Source: JAGNXB01 sp942490895
GTDB lineage: Bacteria > Bacteroidota > Bacteroidia > Chitinophagales > Saprospiraceae
DNA length: 64,000 bases
Direction: 5' to 3'
NCBI GenBank assembly: GCA_942490895.1
Contig: CALNZC010000094.1
Location: 135,972 to 199,971, forward strand
A program made the translations under genes and the position numbers. The notes below the pieces were generated by a model. It had not been told where the DNA came from. It did no database searches and saw only the letters and a program-made list of their open reading frames with translations. The stretch's first letter is position 1, and each line of letters starts with the position of its first letter. Below are positions 26,512 to 35,049 of the stretch, one piece after another.

Positions 26512-26829
26512 CTATTTACCAAATAAACTGCCCAAACCACCAAGGGCGCCCAGTCCACCGGGCAATACTGAGCTCATCCACTCCTGCACCATCTCCTGTT
26601 CCAGGACGGTGGCCTGTCGGATCGCTTCATTCAAAGCCAGGATCAGATGGTCTTCTACCTGATCGGCATCCGCATAGTTGGGATGCGCCCTGTTGATGTT
26701 CACGGATCGCACTTCTTTATTTCCAGCCAGGCGTACGGTCACCAGCCCATCACCTGAGGATACCTCAAGGGTGTGGCCGGCCAATTTCTCCTGGACAGCT
26801 TTCTGTTGTTCTTCGATCTGTTGGAACAT
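26512..26829 (-). CDS. YbaB/EbfC family nucleoid-associated protein
   Basis: A 105-residue product from the ATG at 26829 (MFQQIEEQQKAVQEKLAGHTLEV). The alternation of an N-terminal helix, a small sheet with GDGLVTVRLAGNKEVRSVNI, and a long C-terminal helix matches YbaB/EbfC, dimeric DNA-binding nucleoid proteins. The Gly-rich tail GGLGALGGLGSLFG is common in Bacteroidota members. It is not next to dnaX or recR, unlike in enteric bacteria. Its promoter shows TTG-N18-TACCTTTG. Confidence 0.85.
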   Translation of the reverse strand: MFQQIEEQQKAVQEKLAGHTLEVSSGDGLVTVRLAGNKEVRSVNINRAHPNYADADQVEDHLILALNEAIRQATVLEQEMVQEWMSSVLPGGLGALGGLGSLFGK

Positions 26830-26849
26830 AGGATGTCGTCTTTGCGGCG

Positions 26850-26878
26850 CAAAGGTACGATCCTTGAGGATCATTCAA
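26850..26878 (-). promoter_or_regulatory. Promoter of YbaB-type gene
   Basis: On the minus strand TTG (26876-26878) is followed after 18 nt by TACCTTTG (26850-26857), a good Bacteroidota promoter 20 nt upstream of the ATG. Confidence 0.55.
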
Positions 26879-27635
26879 CATGGCCAGGTGGCCTTTCCGC
26901 GGAATAACAATCCCATTGGGCCTCTTCGACTGGATGCCGGCTATAGAGGTCTCGAACCTCTTCGTCTGAAAACGGAATACTGTATACCCGAAGTTCATCG
27001 ACCATTCCTTTCAACGGAAAGCGGGAAGGTCCTGCTCGCCCTGCCGGTCGAGCAATGTACAATGGTGTGGCATTGCTGATGTCTACATTCTTACAGCGTC
27101 TCACTTGATGGATCAACTGGCCGTTGTGGAAGCCTTTGGTAAGGGCCCCATCCCGGACCAGTGTCAAATGATGCCACTTCCCCGTATCCAGGGGGACTTC
27201 CAGGGGGATCATCCTTCGGATGGAATCTTCCATCAGGTGGAATGTCACTGTGTTGCCAACCGGATCATAGATGGCCTCCCAGCCAGCAGGTGATCGCTCG
27301 GGTTCATATGTGGAGAAGATGACCTGTTTGAACACCTGGTCCGGCCAAACCCGCAGATAAAAGCTGACCGTCAGGTCAGATGTACTGAAATACCGACTCA
27401 AGGGTCCTTCCAACAGGGCATAGTCGGTCCCTCCCGAAAAAAGGAGACCGTCCTGATCGACGCCACACCAGCAGCCCACGCCGCCCAGCATGCGAACATC
27501 TTCATTCAAGGCCGTATGATCGGAACGATCACAACCGTTAAACGAGTAAAACGCAACGAGTGCCTCTTCTGGCATCTGCGCCTGGAGGCCCGTTTCAAGG
27601 CATAATAAGATCAGGATTTGTACCCAGCGTCCCAT
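26871..27635 (-). CDS. LamG-domain secreted protein
   Basis: A 254-residue protein from the ATG at 27635 (MGRWVQILILLCLETGLQAQ, a signal peptide). The remainder is one LamG/concanavalin-like domain, with SGGTDYALLEGPLSRYF, TVSFYLRVWPDQ, KWHHLTLVRDG and GMVDELRVYSIPFSDEEVRDLY, the last being the standard LamG ending. Unlike its neighbour at 25243 it has no C-terminal sorting domain, so it may be periplasmic or exported by another route. Six Cys residues in the mature part suggest disulfides. A longer frame to 27797 precedes the signal peptide and is rejected. Confidence 0.78.
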   Translation of the reverse strand: MGRWVQILILLCLETGLQAQMPEEALVAFYSFNGCDRSDHTALNEDVRMLGGVGCWCGVDQDGLLFSGGTDYALLEGPLSRYFSTSDLTVSFYLRVWPDQVFKQVIFSTYEPERSPAGWEAIYDPVGNTVTFHLMEDSIRRMIPLEVPLDTGKWHHLTLVRDGALTKGFHNGQLIHQVRRCKNVDISNATPLYIARPAGRAGPSRFPLKGMVDELRVYSIPFSDEEVRDLYSRHPVEEAQWDCYSAERPPGHVE

Positions 27636-27759
27636 ACCTCCAAGATGCACAAAAAGAGGGGAACACACAAGGCGACTTGAGGACATCTCTATCCACACCA
27701 CTTCATGATCAAGCGAATTTTCTGACTCGCTCACCAGAGAGGAGCCTCTTCCGATCCTC

Positions 27760-28896
27760 CTAGAACTTGGCGAAGGTGGCCACAGCCCATCCGCCATGAT
27801 CCTGTCGTGCCCGGATAATGTACTGACCTGAAGGCAGGTCTGCGAGTGGAACCTCCACCTGACCTGTAAAGGCTCCTTTCATCGTTTTAACGAGCAGGCC
27901 GCTGGCATCCAAAACCTCGATGTCCTGGAACAGCCCATTCCCTAAGGAGAGCGTAGCTATGAAGACGACTGGATTGGGGAAGAGCTCCAGCGTGGTTTCT
28001 CCTTTCGCCGGATCGATTGAAGAGGTAAAGGCGTCTGTCACCACAAAATCGGCCGCAAAAGTACCTGAGGGTACATCGTATTCCATCTTGAGATCAGCGC
28101 CGGTCAATGTGGTCGAGTGAATCACCGTCCCGGTGGTAGACCAATAGACTCGTCCATTGTGCAGAGAGAGGTAATTATGAGGCTCCATATCGCTATGGAG
28201 GGTTTCAGTGGCAAACGTTTCCAGATTGGTCCGGTTGATGGAAGAGGGCTCCTGGGTCAAATTGTAGGTCCAGTAGATCCAGGTATTGGTCTCATCAATG
28301 GCGATATCACCCACTCGTCCACCCGCAACGTATACGGATGATGGCATTTCAGCCGGGGACCAGGTTCCCAGATCGGTATAGTTGATCTGCCCACCACCAA
28401 TGGTATAAAAGAGGAGTCCATGGGCTTCATCGACAGCCAAAACCGGTGTCCATCCGGTGAGGAACGACTGTCCGGGGCCGACCTGTTCGATATTTGTACC
28501 ATCGAGGTTGGCCCGCTGGATCAATTTGGTGTCTTTATCCAGGAAGTAAATTTTGCCCGCTCCGAGGTCAAAGTCCATATCGACGATCTTGTCGAGGCCA
28601 GTGGTGATCACTGGTGTATAAGTCTTGGATGAGGGGTTGTACCGCATGATGCGATCGGTCGCCAGGTATTTGTCATAAGCCACATAGAATACCTTTTCTT
28701 CCGGATGATAGGTAATGCAATCATAGATATCATAGGGAAGTCCGCCGCTCAGGTCACGATGATCTGTGACCATGCCTGTTTGCATATCGTGCTCCTGAAA
28801 TTTGAAATAGAGATTGTCCACCAGGAACAGGCTTTGAGCGGAGAGGGTTCCGGCGATCAACAGACAAGTGAGTAGAGGAAGTATCGTTCTGAACAT
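27760..28896 (-). CDS. Secreted beta-propeller-like protein with T9SS type A C-terminal domain
   Basis: About 378 residues. Signal peptide MFRTILPLLTCLLIAGTLSAQ, then repeats of about 45 residues carrying the YWTD-like text of LDL-receptor-type propellers (KIYFLDKDTKLIQRANLDGT, WIYWTYN, RVYWSTTGTVIHSTTLTG). The last about 75 residues, ETTLELFPNPVVFIATLSL to LPSGQYIIRARQDHGG, form a type A Por-secretion tail. Expected to be exported by the type IX system. Binding partner unknown. The ATG at 28896 is chosen for the signal peptide. Confidence 0.85.
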   Translation of the reverse strand: MFRTILPLLTCLLIAGTLSAQSLFLVDNLYFKFQEHDMQTGMVTDHRDLSGGLPYDIYDCITYHPEEKVFYVAYDKYLATDRIMRYNPSSKTYTPVITTGLDKIVDMDFDLGAGKIYFLDKDTKLIQRANLDGTNIEQVGPGQSFLTGWTPVLAVDEAHGLLFYTIGGGQINYTDLGTWSPAEMPSSVYVAGGRVGDIAIDETNTWIYWTYNLTQEPSSINRTNLETFATETLHSDMEPHNYLSLHNGRVYWSTTGTVIHSTTLTGADLKMEYDVPSGTFAADFVVTDAFTSSIDPAKGETTLELFPNPVVFIATLSLGNGLFQDIEVLDASGLLVKTMKGAFTGQVEVPLADLPSGQYIIRARQDHGGWAVATFAKF

Positions 28897-29023
28897 GGGG
28901 TTAAGATTGTAAGGCAAGGAAATTTTACGAGGGCCAAAAATAGAAGAAGTCCGGAAAGTATAGGCTTCAGGGTTGAAGAAACTCCAGTTTCAATGAATTC
29001 AACTGAACGAACAAACCTTTCAC

Positions 29024-29031
29024 TATTTTTG
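29024..29031 (+). promoter_or_regulatory. -7 box TATTTTTG of tatC
   Basis: TATTTTTG is followed by CCCCG and the ATG of tatC at 29037. The HU promoter carries the same string CTATTTTTGCCCCGA. A convincing -33 element is not visible. Confidence 0.45.
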
Positions 29032-29036
29032 CCCCG

Positions 29037-29873
29037 ATGGCTGAAGAAGAAACCAAAGAGTCCTCTGGTCAACCGGAGATGACCTTCCTGGATCACCTGG
29101 ATCATTTGCGCATGCATATCCTGCGATCGCTGGTGGCTGTGGTGGTATTTGCTATTGTGGTTTTTCTGAACAAGGACTTTGTCTTCGACACGGTCATTTT
29201 CGGCCCGCGGTCCCCAAACTTCCCCACTTATCGGATCCTCTGCTGGTTGTCCGACACCTTGTGTTTGCAACCGCCCGATTTTCAGATCCTGACACGTGAA
29301 CTGGGGGAGCAGTTCATGATCCATATCAAGAGCTCCTTCTGGATCGGGTTTATGGTGGCCTTCCCCTATGTGTTCTATGAGTTCTGGCGCTTCATTCGCC
29401 CGGGTTTATATCCACGTGAGCAAAAGGCCGCCCGGGGAATCGTCTTTGTCTGTTCAGTCCTTTTTACGATTGGTGTCCTGTTCGGGTATTTTTTCATTGC
29501 CCCTTTTGCAATCACATTTTTGGGCTCTTATTCTGTCGGAACAGTGGTTTCCACGCCCAGCCTGGCTTCTTATGTCGATTACCTGACCATGCTGACCATT
29601 CCTGTCGGTCTAGTTTTCGAATTGCCTGTAGTGGCCTGGTTCCTCTCCAAGATCGGGATTCTGTATCCCTCCTTTTTGAGGACCTACCGTCGTCATGCCT
29701 TGATCGTCATCATTATTTTGGCAGCGGTGATCACACCGCCGGATGTGACCTCCCAGATGATCCTGTCCATACCCTTGTATGCATTATATGAAGTCAGTAT
29801 CCTGATCTCCGCCCGAGTGGCCAAACAAAGGGAGGCAGAATGGGAAGCGGATGGAGATGAGTTAAAATCGTAG
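29037..29873 (+). CDS. tatC: Sec-independent protein translocase TatC
   Basis: TatC is the core receptor of the twin-arginine translocase, recognising folded precursors in the inner membrane. The 278-residue protein has six helices and the family segments MTFLDHLDHLRMHILRSL at the N-terminus and FPYVFYEFWRFIRPGLYPREQKAA (with the conserved Phe/Pro/Glu residues), plus AVITPPDVTSQMILSIPLYALYE. The acidic tail is short. tatA/tatB genes are not nearby. The gene after it is 7 bp away and could share the transcript. Confidence 0.95.
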   Translation: MAEEETKESSGQPEMTFLDHLDHLRMHILRSLVAVVVFAIVVFLNKDFVFDTVIFGPRSPNFPTYRILCWLSDTLCLQPPDFQILTRELGEQFMIHIKSSFWIGFMVAFPYVFYEFWRFIRPGLYPREQKAARGIVFVCSVLFTIGVLFGYFFIAPFAITFLGSYSVGTVVSTPSLASYVDYLTMLTIPVGLVFELPVVAWFLSKIGILYPSFLRTYRRHALIVIIILAAVITPPDVTSQMILSIPLYALYEVSILISARVAKQREAEWEADGDELKS

Positions 29874-29880
29874 GCGTTTT

Positions 29881-30330
29881 ATGTACCAACTATCCTCTTC
29901 CTCCACGTTGATCCTGCGATTGTTCATCCCGACCATTTGGGTTGTGTTTTTTGGATCCTTTGCCGTTGTAGGTTGGATGACCTCCGAAGATTTTGTCGGT
30001 CCATTTCAGACTGCCCAGTACAAGATCATCACGACATTGTTTGTTTTGGTGGGAATCATCCTGATTCGCCTCTCTTTCTGGCGGCTACATCGGGTGGATG
30101 CCGATCCGGATCATCTTTATGTTTCCAATTATCTGAAGACCTATAAGTACTCGCTGGAGTCTATGGAGCAGATCAGCATTCGGCATTATGGCTTGTTCTA
30201 TTTAGGTCGGGTGGACTTGGTGGCCAAAGGGAAATTAGGTCGAAAGATCTGGTTTGTTCCATCCCAGAAACGGATCGAGCAGTTTCTGCGGAATAATCCA
30301 ACCTGGATGGATTTGGTAAAATGGCGTTGA
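29881..30330 (+). CDS. Two-helix membrane protein with PH-like tail, unknown
   Basis: A 149-residue product with two hydrophobic helices (about 11-31 and 46-64) followed by a beta-rich stretch of about 80 residues (DADPDHLYVSNYLKTYKYSLESMEQIS...) which resembles the short PH-like domains of bacterial membrane proteins. It starts 7 bp after tatC, so is probably co-transcribed with it. I do not recognise a named family. Confidence 0.65.
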   Translation: MYQLSSSSTLILRLFIPTIWVVFFGSFAVVGWMTSEDFVGPFQTAQYKIITTLFVLVGIILIRLSFWRLHRVDADPDHLYVSNYLKTYKYSLESMEQISIRHYGLFYLGRVDLVAKGKLGRKIWFVPSQKRIEQFLRNNPTWMDLVKWR

Positions 30331-30417
30331 TTGCCAGGGGGGGGGGAGTCGTTTTCAGGGTTGTTTTGTCCCCATTTTTGCAGGGAAAACATATCGCCAA
30401 AACAGATCTGGCGGATC

Positions 30418-30450
30418 TAATTACCCCGGGCTTAAGCCCGGGGCTATTGA
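30418..30450. repeat. REP-like palindrome, CCCCGGGC type
   Basis: CCCCGGGCTT directly followed by AAGCCCGGGG makes a perfect palindrome, flanked by GCTATTGACG. Related CCCGGG hairpins occur at 35240-35385 and 54168-54256. Confidence 0.6.
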
Positions 30451-30644
30451 CGTATTTCTCCAGATCAGCAAGGTGTTATCATTCGGGATAAACAATTATG
30501 GAGATTGAAAATCCCAGATTACGGTCGATCCATATCCAATCGATAGTGCTACAAACATTAGCTTTCCGCACATTGCCGTAGAGCCGTTATTTTTCATTTT
30601 GCAGCATAAACGAATTAAACGCCTCCTCCAATCGGCGCCAGCAT

Positions 30645-30840
30645 CCCGTGTCCCCCTCGTACCCAAGTATTCTCCCGGAGACAATTGTCCATAGGCAGGG
30701 GTGGACCGGCACCGAACTGACCAAACAAACCAGTATAATGCCACTCCTGCCGGGCCGGGGGAGGACCTGGCTTTTCCGCCTTAACTCAATACCTCCCACT
30801 CCCCAAGCGAACAGCGAGCGGCCACGGTTCCTCGGGGCGA
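30645..30840 (+). repeat. Dispersed about 200-bp repeat, copy a
   Basis: Contains GTGGACCGGCACCGAACTGA (30701-30720) and CTGCCGGGCCGGGGGAGGA. The same order of words is found inverted at 53755-54060 (two copies). The similarity extends upstream (GTCCCCCTC...TCCCGGAG) and downstream (CCCAAGCGAACAGCGAGCGG), so it is a defined dispersed element. It lies next to the 3' end of porX. No coding function seen. Confidence 0.65.
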
Positions 30841-30872
30841 ATACCCCAGGCGAGTCTTCTTATACCTCTGGC

Positions 30873-32426
30873 TTATTTCGACTCCAGAACGATAAAGGGG
30901 CAGATCATTTCTTCCAGGGAGATTCCTCCATGTTGGAAGGTATTCTTGAAATAATTGTGGTAGTAGGTATAATTGTTCGGGTACAGGAAAAAACGGTCAT
31001 CCTTGGCGAAGATGAATGCGGAACTCACATTCGGGCGAGGCAAACCGACTTTGTCCGGGTCTCGAATTTCCAAGACATCCTTGGCTTCATATTGCAGGTT
31101 CTTTCCAACCTTATACCGGAGGTTAGTGGTTGTATCCCGATCTCCGACCACCTTCGTCGGGGTTTTCACCCGGATGGTTCCGTGATCAGTCGTGATAATC
31201 ATGCGCAGTGGCTTCTTTTCCGACCAGCGCTGCATAGCTGCCCATAGCGGCGAGTGGAGGAACCAACTCTGGGTGAGGGATCGATAGGCGGTCTCATCAC
31301 CTGCCAATTCCTTCAACACATCCATCTCCGTCCGGGCATGGGAGATCATGTCTATAAAATTATAGACAATGGCGGTGAAGTCGTACTGCAAATAGTCGGC
31401 GGCACTATCCTGTAACATCCGTGCACCATGCAGATTGGTGACCTTTTGGTAGGTCCATTTCAATGGCTTGTGAATGGCTTTCTTGATCTGTTTTCCCAAC
31501 AGGTCATTTTCAAATTGATTCTTGCCACCTTCCTCTGCGTCATTGCGCCACCAATCCGGATAATGCTTGGCAATCTCCGATGGCAACATTCCGCTGAAAA
31601 TGGCATTTCGGCTGTATTGGGTCGTCGTGGGCAGGATGCTGAAAAAGTGCTCCTCATCTGTGATCCGGAATTGTTCAGAAATGATCGGTGCCAGGATCTT
31701 CCACTGGTCATACCGAAGATTGTCCAACAGGATAAAAATAGTGGGCCGGTCGTCGGTCAGGCGAGGAAAGACTTTTTCTCTCATCAGATTCCAGGACATG
31801 GTCGGCGCGGTCTTCGGGTCTGCGATCCAATCGTGATAATTGCGATCTACAAAACGGGAGAACTCTGCGTTGGCCTCTGATTTCTGGGTATTGAGGATCT
31901 CAGACATATCCTGGCTGCGGGAGTGATCCATTTTCATCTCCCAATTCATGATCTTCTTGTAGATGTCCACCCATTCTTCCACGGAACCGGCCATGTTGAT
32001 ATCCATCAGAATAGATCGAAAATCCTGCTGATAGCCGGTCATCACTTTCTCGCTGACCAATCGTTTGTTCTCCGTCAGTTTTTTAATGGTCAGCAGAATC
32101 TGGTTGGGGTTTACCGGTTTGATCAAGTAGTCGGAAATCCGGCTGCCAATCGCTTCTTCCATGACGGTTTCCGCCTCATTTTTAGTGATCATGACGATCG
32201 GGATATTCGGATAGGTATCCTTGATCTTGCTGAGGGTTTCCAGACCAGATAGTCCGGGCATGGATTCATCCAGGAAAATAAGGTCCAGGTCTTTATGTAA
32301 GCCACATTCTTCAATGGCATCATACCCGTTGGAAACGGTTATCACTTCGTATCCTTTTTCCTGAAGGAAGAGGACCTGTGGCTTGAGGATATCGATTTCG
32401 TCGTCAGCCCAAAGGATCTTTGGCAT
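30873..32426 (-). CDS. porX: Type IX secretion response regulator/phosphodiesterase PorX
   Basis: A 517-residue protein with an N-terminal CheY-like receiver domain (acidic pair D8-D9, phospho-acceptor D53 in LIFLDESMPG, MITKNEAE around residue 98) and a C-terminal PglZ / alkaline-phosphatase-fold domain (IFILLDNLRYDQWK, ILPTTTQYSRNAIFSGMLP, MIITTDHGTIRVKTP). This is the architecture of PorX, which controls type IX secretion with the kinase PorY; the second domain is reported to hydrolyse oligonucleotides. The ATG at 32426 (MPKILWADDEIDIL) is the family start. Divergent from the HD phosphohydrolase gene. Confidence 0.93.
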   Translation of the reverse strand: MPKILWADDEIDILKPQVLFLQEKGYEVITVSNGYDAIEECGLHKDLDLIFLDESMPGLSGLETLSKIKDTYPNIPIVMITKNEAETVMEEAIGSRISDYLIKPVNPNQILLTIKKLTENKRLVSEKVMTGYQQDFRSILMDINMAGSVEEWVDIYKKIMNWEMKMDHSRSQDMSEILNTQKSEANAEFSRFVDRNYHDWIADPKTAPTMSWNLMREKVFPRLTDDRPTIFILLDNLRYDQWKILAPIISEQFRITDEEHFFSILPTTTQYSRNAIFSGMLPSEIAKHYPDWWRNDAEEGGKNQFENDLLGKQIKKAIHKPLKWTYQKVTNLHGARMLQDSAADYLQYDFTAIVYNFIDMISHARTEMDVLKELAGDETAYRSLTQSWFLHSPLWAAMQRWSEKKPLRMIITTDHGTIRVKTPTKVVGDRDTTTNLRYKVGKNLQYEAKDVLEIRDPDKVGLPRPNVSSAFIFAKDDRFFLYPNNYTYYHNYFKNTFQHGGISLEEMICPFIVLESK

Positions 32427-32630
32427 ATGTTGGTGTTCTTCGTTCTCAATGAAAGATGAATGATCTGGCACGTTCTGTCATTCTGTGTCCAGCCTTCACC
32501 TGTAATTTGGATTCCTATTGTTAAGTACGGCAATTTCCCCAAACTGATTCCCTTTTGGGGAAGAAGAGCAGGTGAACCTTTCGCCTTACCTTTGCATGAA
32601 CGAGCGCAAAACCCGTTTTCGTACGCCACT

Positions 32631-33833
32631 ATGGCCGCACACAAAATTTTCAACGATCCCGTCTACGGATTTGTGACGATTCCACGTGGGATCATCATGA
32701 ACCTGGTGGAACATCCCTGGTTTCAACGCCTCCGTCGGGTACGGCAATTGGGTATGACGGATTTTGTCTATCCGGGTGCTTTGCATACCCGTTTCCAGCA
32801 TGCCCTGGGCGCCTTGCACCTGATGCAATCCACCATTGAGGTGCTCCGCAGCAAGGATGTGGAGATCACCCCGGAGGAAGCGGAAGCTGTCCAGATTGCC
32901 ATATTGTTACATGATATCGGCCACGGACCATTCAGCCACGTGTTGGAACATACCCTCCTCCCCTATCATCACGAAGAATTGTCGCAGGCCATCATGGCCC
33001 AACTGAATCATCAATTTCAGGGTCGCCTGGATCTGGCCCTGTCCATTTTTGCAGATACCTACCCCAAACCCTTCCTCCACCAGTTAGTTTCCGGACAATT
33101 GGATATGGACCGAATGGACTATCTCAATCGGGATAGTTTCTTTACCGGTGTCCATGAAGGGGTCATCGGGTATGACCGCATCGTGAAAATGCTATCTGTG
33201 GTGGATGGCCAACTGGTTGTTGAGGAAAAAGGAGTTTATTCCATCGAAAAGTTTTTGATCGCCCGACGACTGATGTACTGGCAGGTTTACCTCCACAAGA
33301 CCGTATTGGCAGCCGAGCGCATGCTGATCCTGGTCCTGGAGCGGCTGGCCCGATTGCATCGGGAAGGCAGCCGGGTGGTCACTTCGCGTACGTTGAAAGC
33401 CATTCTGGACTTTCCAACCGACCGCAGTCTTCCGGTCAGCTCCATCCTCCATGAATTTGTCCGTCTGGACGACACAGACATTGTACACGAATTGAAGGAG
33501 ATGCGGCATTCTTCAGATTTCCTGCTTCAGTTTCTGTCCAATGCATTGTTAGATCGCCAATTATTCAAGGTGTATCTGGACCGGCAGGCCCCACCTGAAG
33601 ATTTGCTTCAAGAGGTTCGGGAGTCGACAAAAGAAAAGTTTGGTGCTTTGACGCCTGAGTGGGCCTCCTTGATCATTACTGGCAAGGAGGAATCCAAAGC
33701 CTACCTGGAGGGAAATGATGAGATCCTGATCCTGAAGAAGTCCGGAAAGTTGATCCGGTATTCTGATGAAACGGATTCACCCATCCGGGAACGGATCACC
33801 GAAAAGCATTTTTTGATCTATCCCAGGAGTTGA
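32631..33833 (+). CDS. HD-domain phosphohydrolase
   Basis: A 400-residue protein from the ATG at 32631 (MAAHKIFNDPVYGFVTIPRG). It carries GALHTRFQHALGALHLM and the HD pair in AILLHDIGHGPFSHVLEH, then QLDMDRMDYLNRDSFFTG, all features of the SAMHD1/dGTPase-related family of HD hydrolases of unknown substrate found next to porX in Bacteroidota. It probably hydrolyses a phosphoester, possibly a nucleotide. An upstream frame to 32460 has no family resemblance. TACCTTTG at 32587-32594 is a candidate -7 box. Confidence 0.88.
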   Translation: MAAHKIFNDPVYGFVTIPRGIIMNLVEHPWFQRLRRVRQLGMTDFVYPGALHTRFQHALGALHLMQSTIEVLRSKDVEITPEEAEAVQIAILLHDIGHGPFSHVLEHTLLPYHHEELSQAIMAQLNHQFQGRLDLALSIFADTYPKPFLHQLVSGQLDMDRMDYLNRDSFFTGVHEGVIGYDRIVKMLSVVDGQLVVEEKGVYSIEKFLIARRLMYWQVYLHKTVLAAERMLILVLERLARLHREGSRVVTSRTLKAILDFPTDRSLPVSSILHEFVRLDDTDIVHELKEMRHSSDFLLQFLSNALLDRQLFKVYLDRQAPPEDLLQEVRESTKEKFGALTPEWASLIITGKEESKAYLEGNDEILILKKSGKLIRYSDETDSPIRERITEKHFLIYPRS

Positions 33834-34007
33834 GCCGTTCTCATCACCTTACTTTGATCCTGCTATTCCACAGGTTTGGAAAGACGTTTTTCCACCCCCG
33901 TCTGTTGGCCTGGCCTTTGGCCATGCCTACAGCCACCCCCGCCAGCGGGGGACGCTACAATGCCGATTCGGTTTCTTGGGGTAACCTGAAACTAGAGACC
34001 AGGGCGT

Positions 34008-34913
34008 TTAGAGACCGATCTGGTTGTAGCGGGAAGCATTGGCCGGATCGATCAGACCCATGAGGTCTTTCACCTGGCGTTTCATGCCCATATCCGCTTC
34101 CTTGTAGATCTCCACCACTTCTTGATTCTTGGCATTCGCAAAAAGCTGAATGGCCATACTGTTGCGGTTGATCTTGGCAATGGTAGCGATGGCATCAATT
34201 GCTTTCAGCATATTGATCTTGCCCTTTGCCGGGTCGCGGTGCATTTCATCCAAACCTTTGAGGTGGTAAGTATAGGATGCTTCGCGCATGGGCTTAAACG
34301 TGGGATTCAAGGCATTCTCTACCATCCAGTAGCGATTCCGGGTACCATCGGTTGGTTTCCATCCTTTGTTGCCATTTGAAACCGAAGACGGGATCATATT
34401 GATGATCTCCTGGGCGGCCTGGAAATAGGGTTCTCCTCCACTCTTGGAGTATGTATCATAATCCAGAGCCAGGATGTAATAGGCATAGAAGGACAGGATG
34501 GAGGATAGATTATCGACGAAGGCATTGCGACTGAAAACAATCGGTTGGTACTGATCGTAGGTAAAGGTCACATCCTTGTCTACGTGCATCAGGATGGATG
34601 ATTTGTAGTTGCTGCCATAGACCGGGCGAACGGCCTGGATGGACATGTCTGCGCCAAAGGAGTTGAGGCTGTACTCGTCTTTGATGGTCAACTGGATGGT
34701 CACCTCAATCCGTTCATCGATTTCGAAGACATCTTCGGTAAACGGCTGGTTGTTCATAAACTCCTGGATCGCCGTCCGCAAGGTTTGAAAGACTTGTGGA
34801 TCGACACTTTGGAGGCGAGGAGTGTTCACGATGATATTCACCTTCAACTCCTGGGCAGAGAGGGATGTGACAGCGATCATCAGAAAAAAGAGGGTACGAA
34901 ATAGGTGCTTCAT
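34008..34913 (-). CDS. porD: Type IX secretion protein PorD (DUF4835)
   Basis: About 301 residues. Signal peptide MKHLFRTLFFLMIAVTSLSAQ, then the DUF4835 text ELKVNIIVNTPRL, VFQTLRTAIQEFMNNQPFT and VEIYKEADMGMKRQVKDLMGLIDPANASRY. PorD is a periplasmic protein of the type IX secretion gene set, of uncertain mechanism. In many Bacteroidota it follows coaBC in the order bamD, omega, coaBC, porD, recN; here the order holds but about 850 bp of repeats separate it from coaBC, and it has its own promoter. ATGs at 34916 and 34913 are both possible. Confidence 0.88.
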   Translation of the reverse strand: MKHLFRTLFFLMIAVTSLSAQELKVNIIVNTPRLQSVDPQVFQTLRTAIQEFMNNQPFTEDVFEIDERIEVTIQLTIKDEYSLNSFGADMSIQAVRPVYGSNYKSSILMHVDKDVTFTYDQYQPIVFSRNAFVDNLSSILSFYAYYILALDYDTYSKSGGEPYFQAAQEIINMIPSSVSNGNKGWKPTDGTRNRYWMVENALNPTFKPMREASYTYHLKGLDEMHRDPAKGKINMLKAIDAIATIAKINRNSMAIQLFANAKNQEVVEIYKEADMGMKRQVKDLMGLIDPANASRYNQIGL

Positions 34914-34954
34914 CATAGCAGACATTAACCATTGCCGATTGTCGACAGTTTGTG

Positions 34955-34981
34955 CAAATCTAGCTTGTCCTGTTGAAACAA
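34955..34981 (-). promoter_or_regulatory. Promoter of porD
   Basis: On the minus strand TTG (34979-34981) and, 16 nt later, TAGATTTG (34955-34962), in line with the Bacteroidota consensus, about 40 nt upstream of the start codon. Confidence 0.5.
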
Positions 34982-35049
34982 GCTGGACACATTGCATGAA
35001 ACGAGGATTCTTCCTGGAAAGTATAACCGGAGTTCACTTTCCAAGTTGC

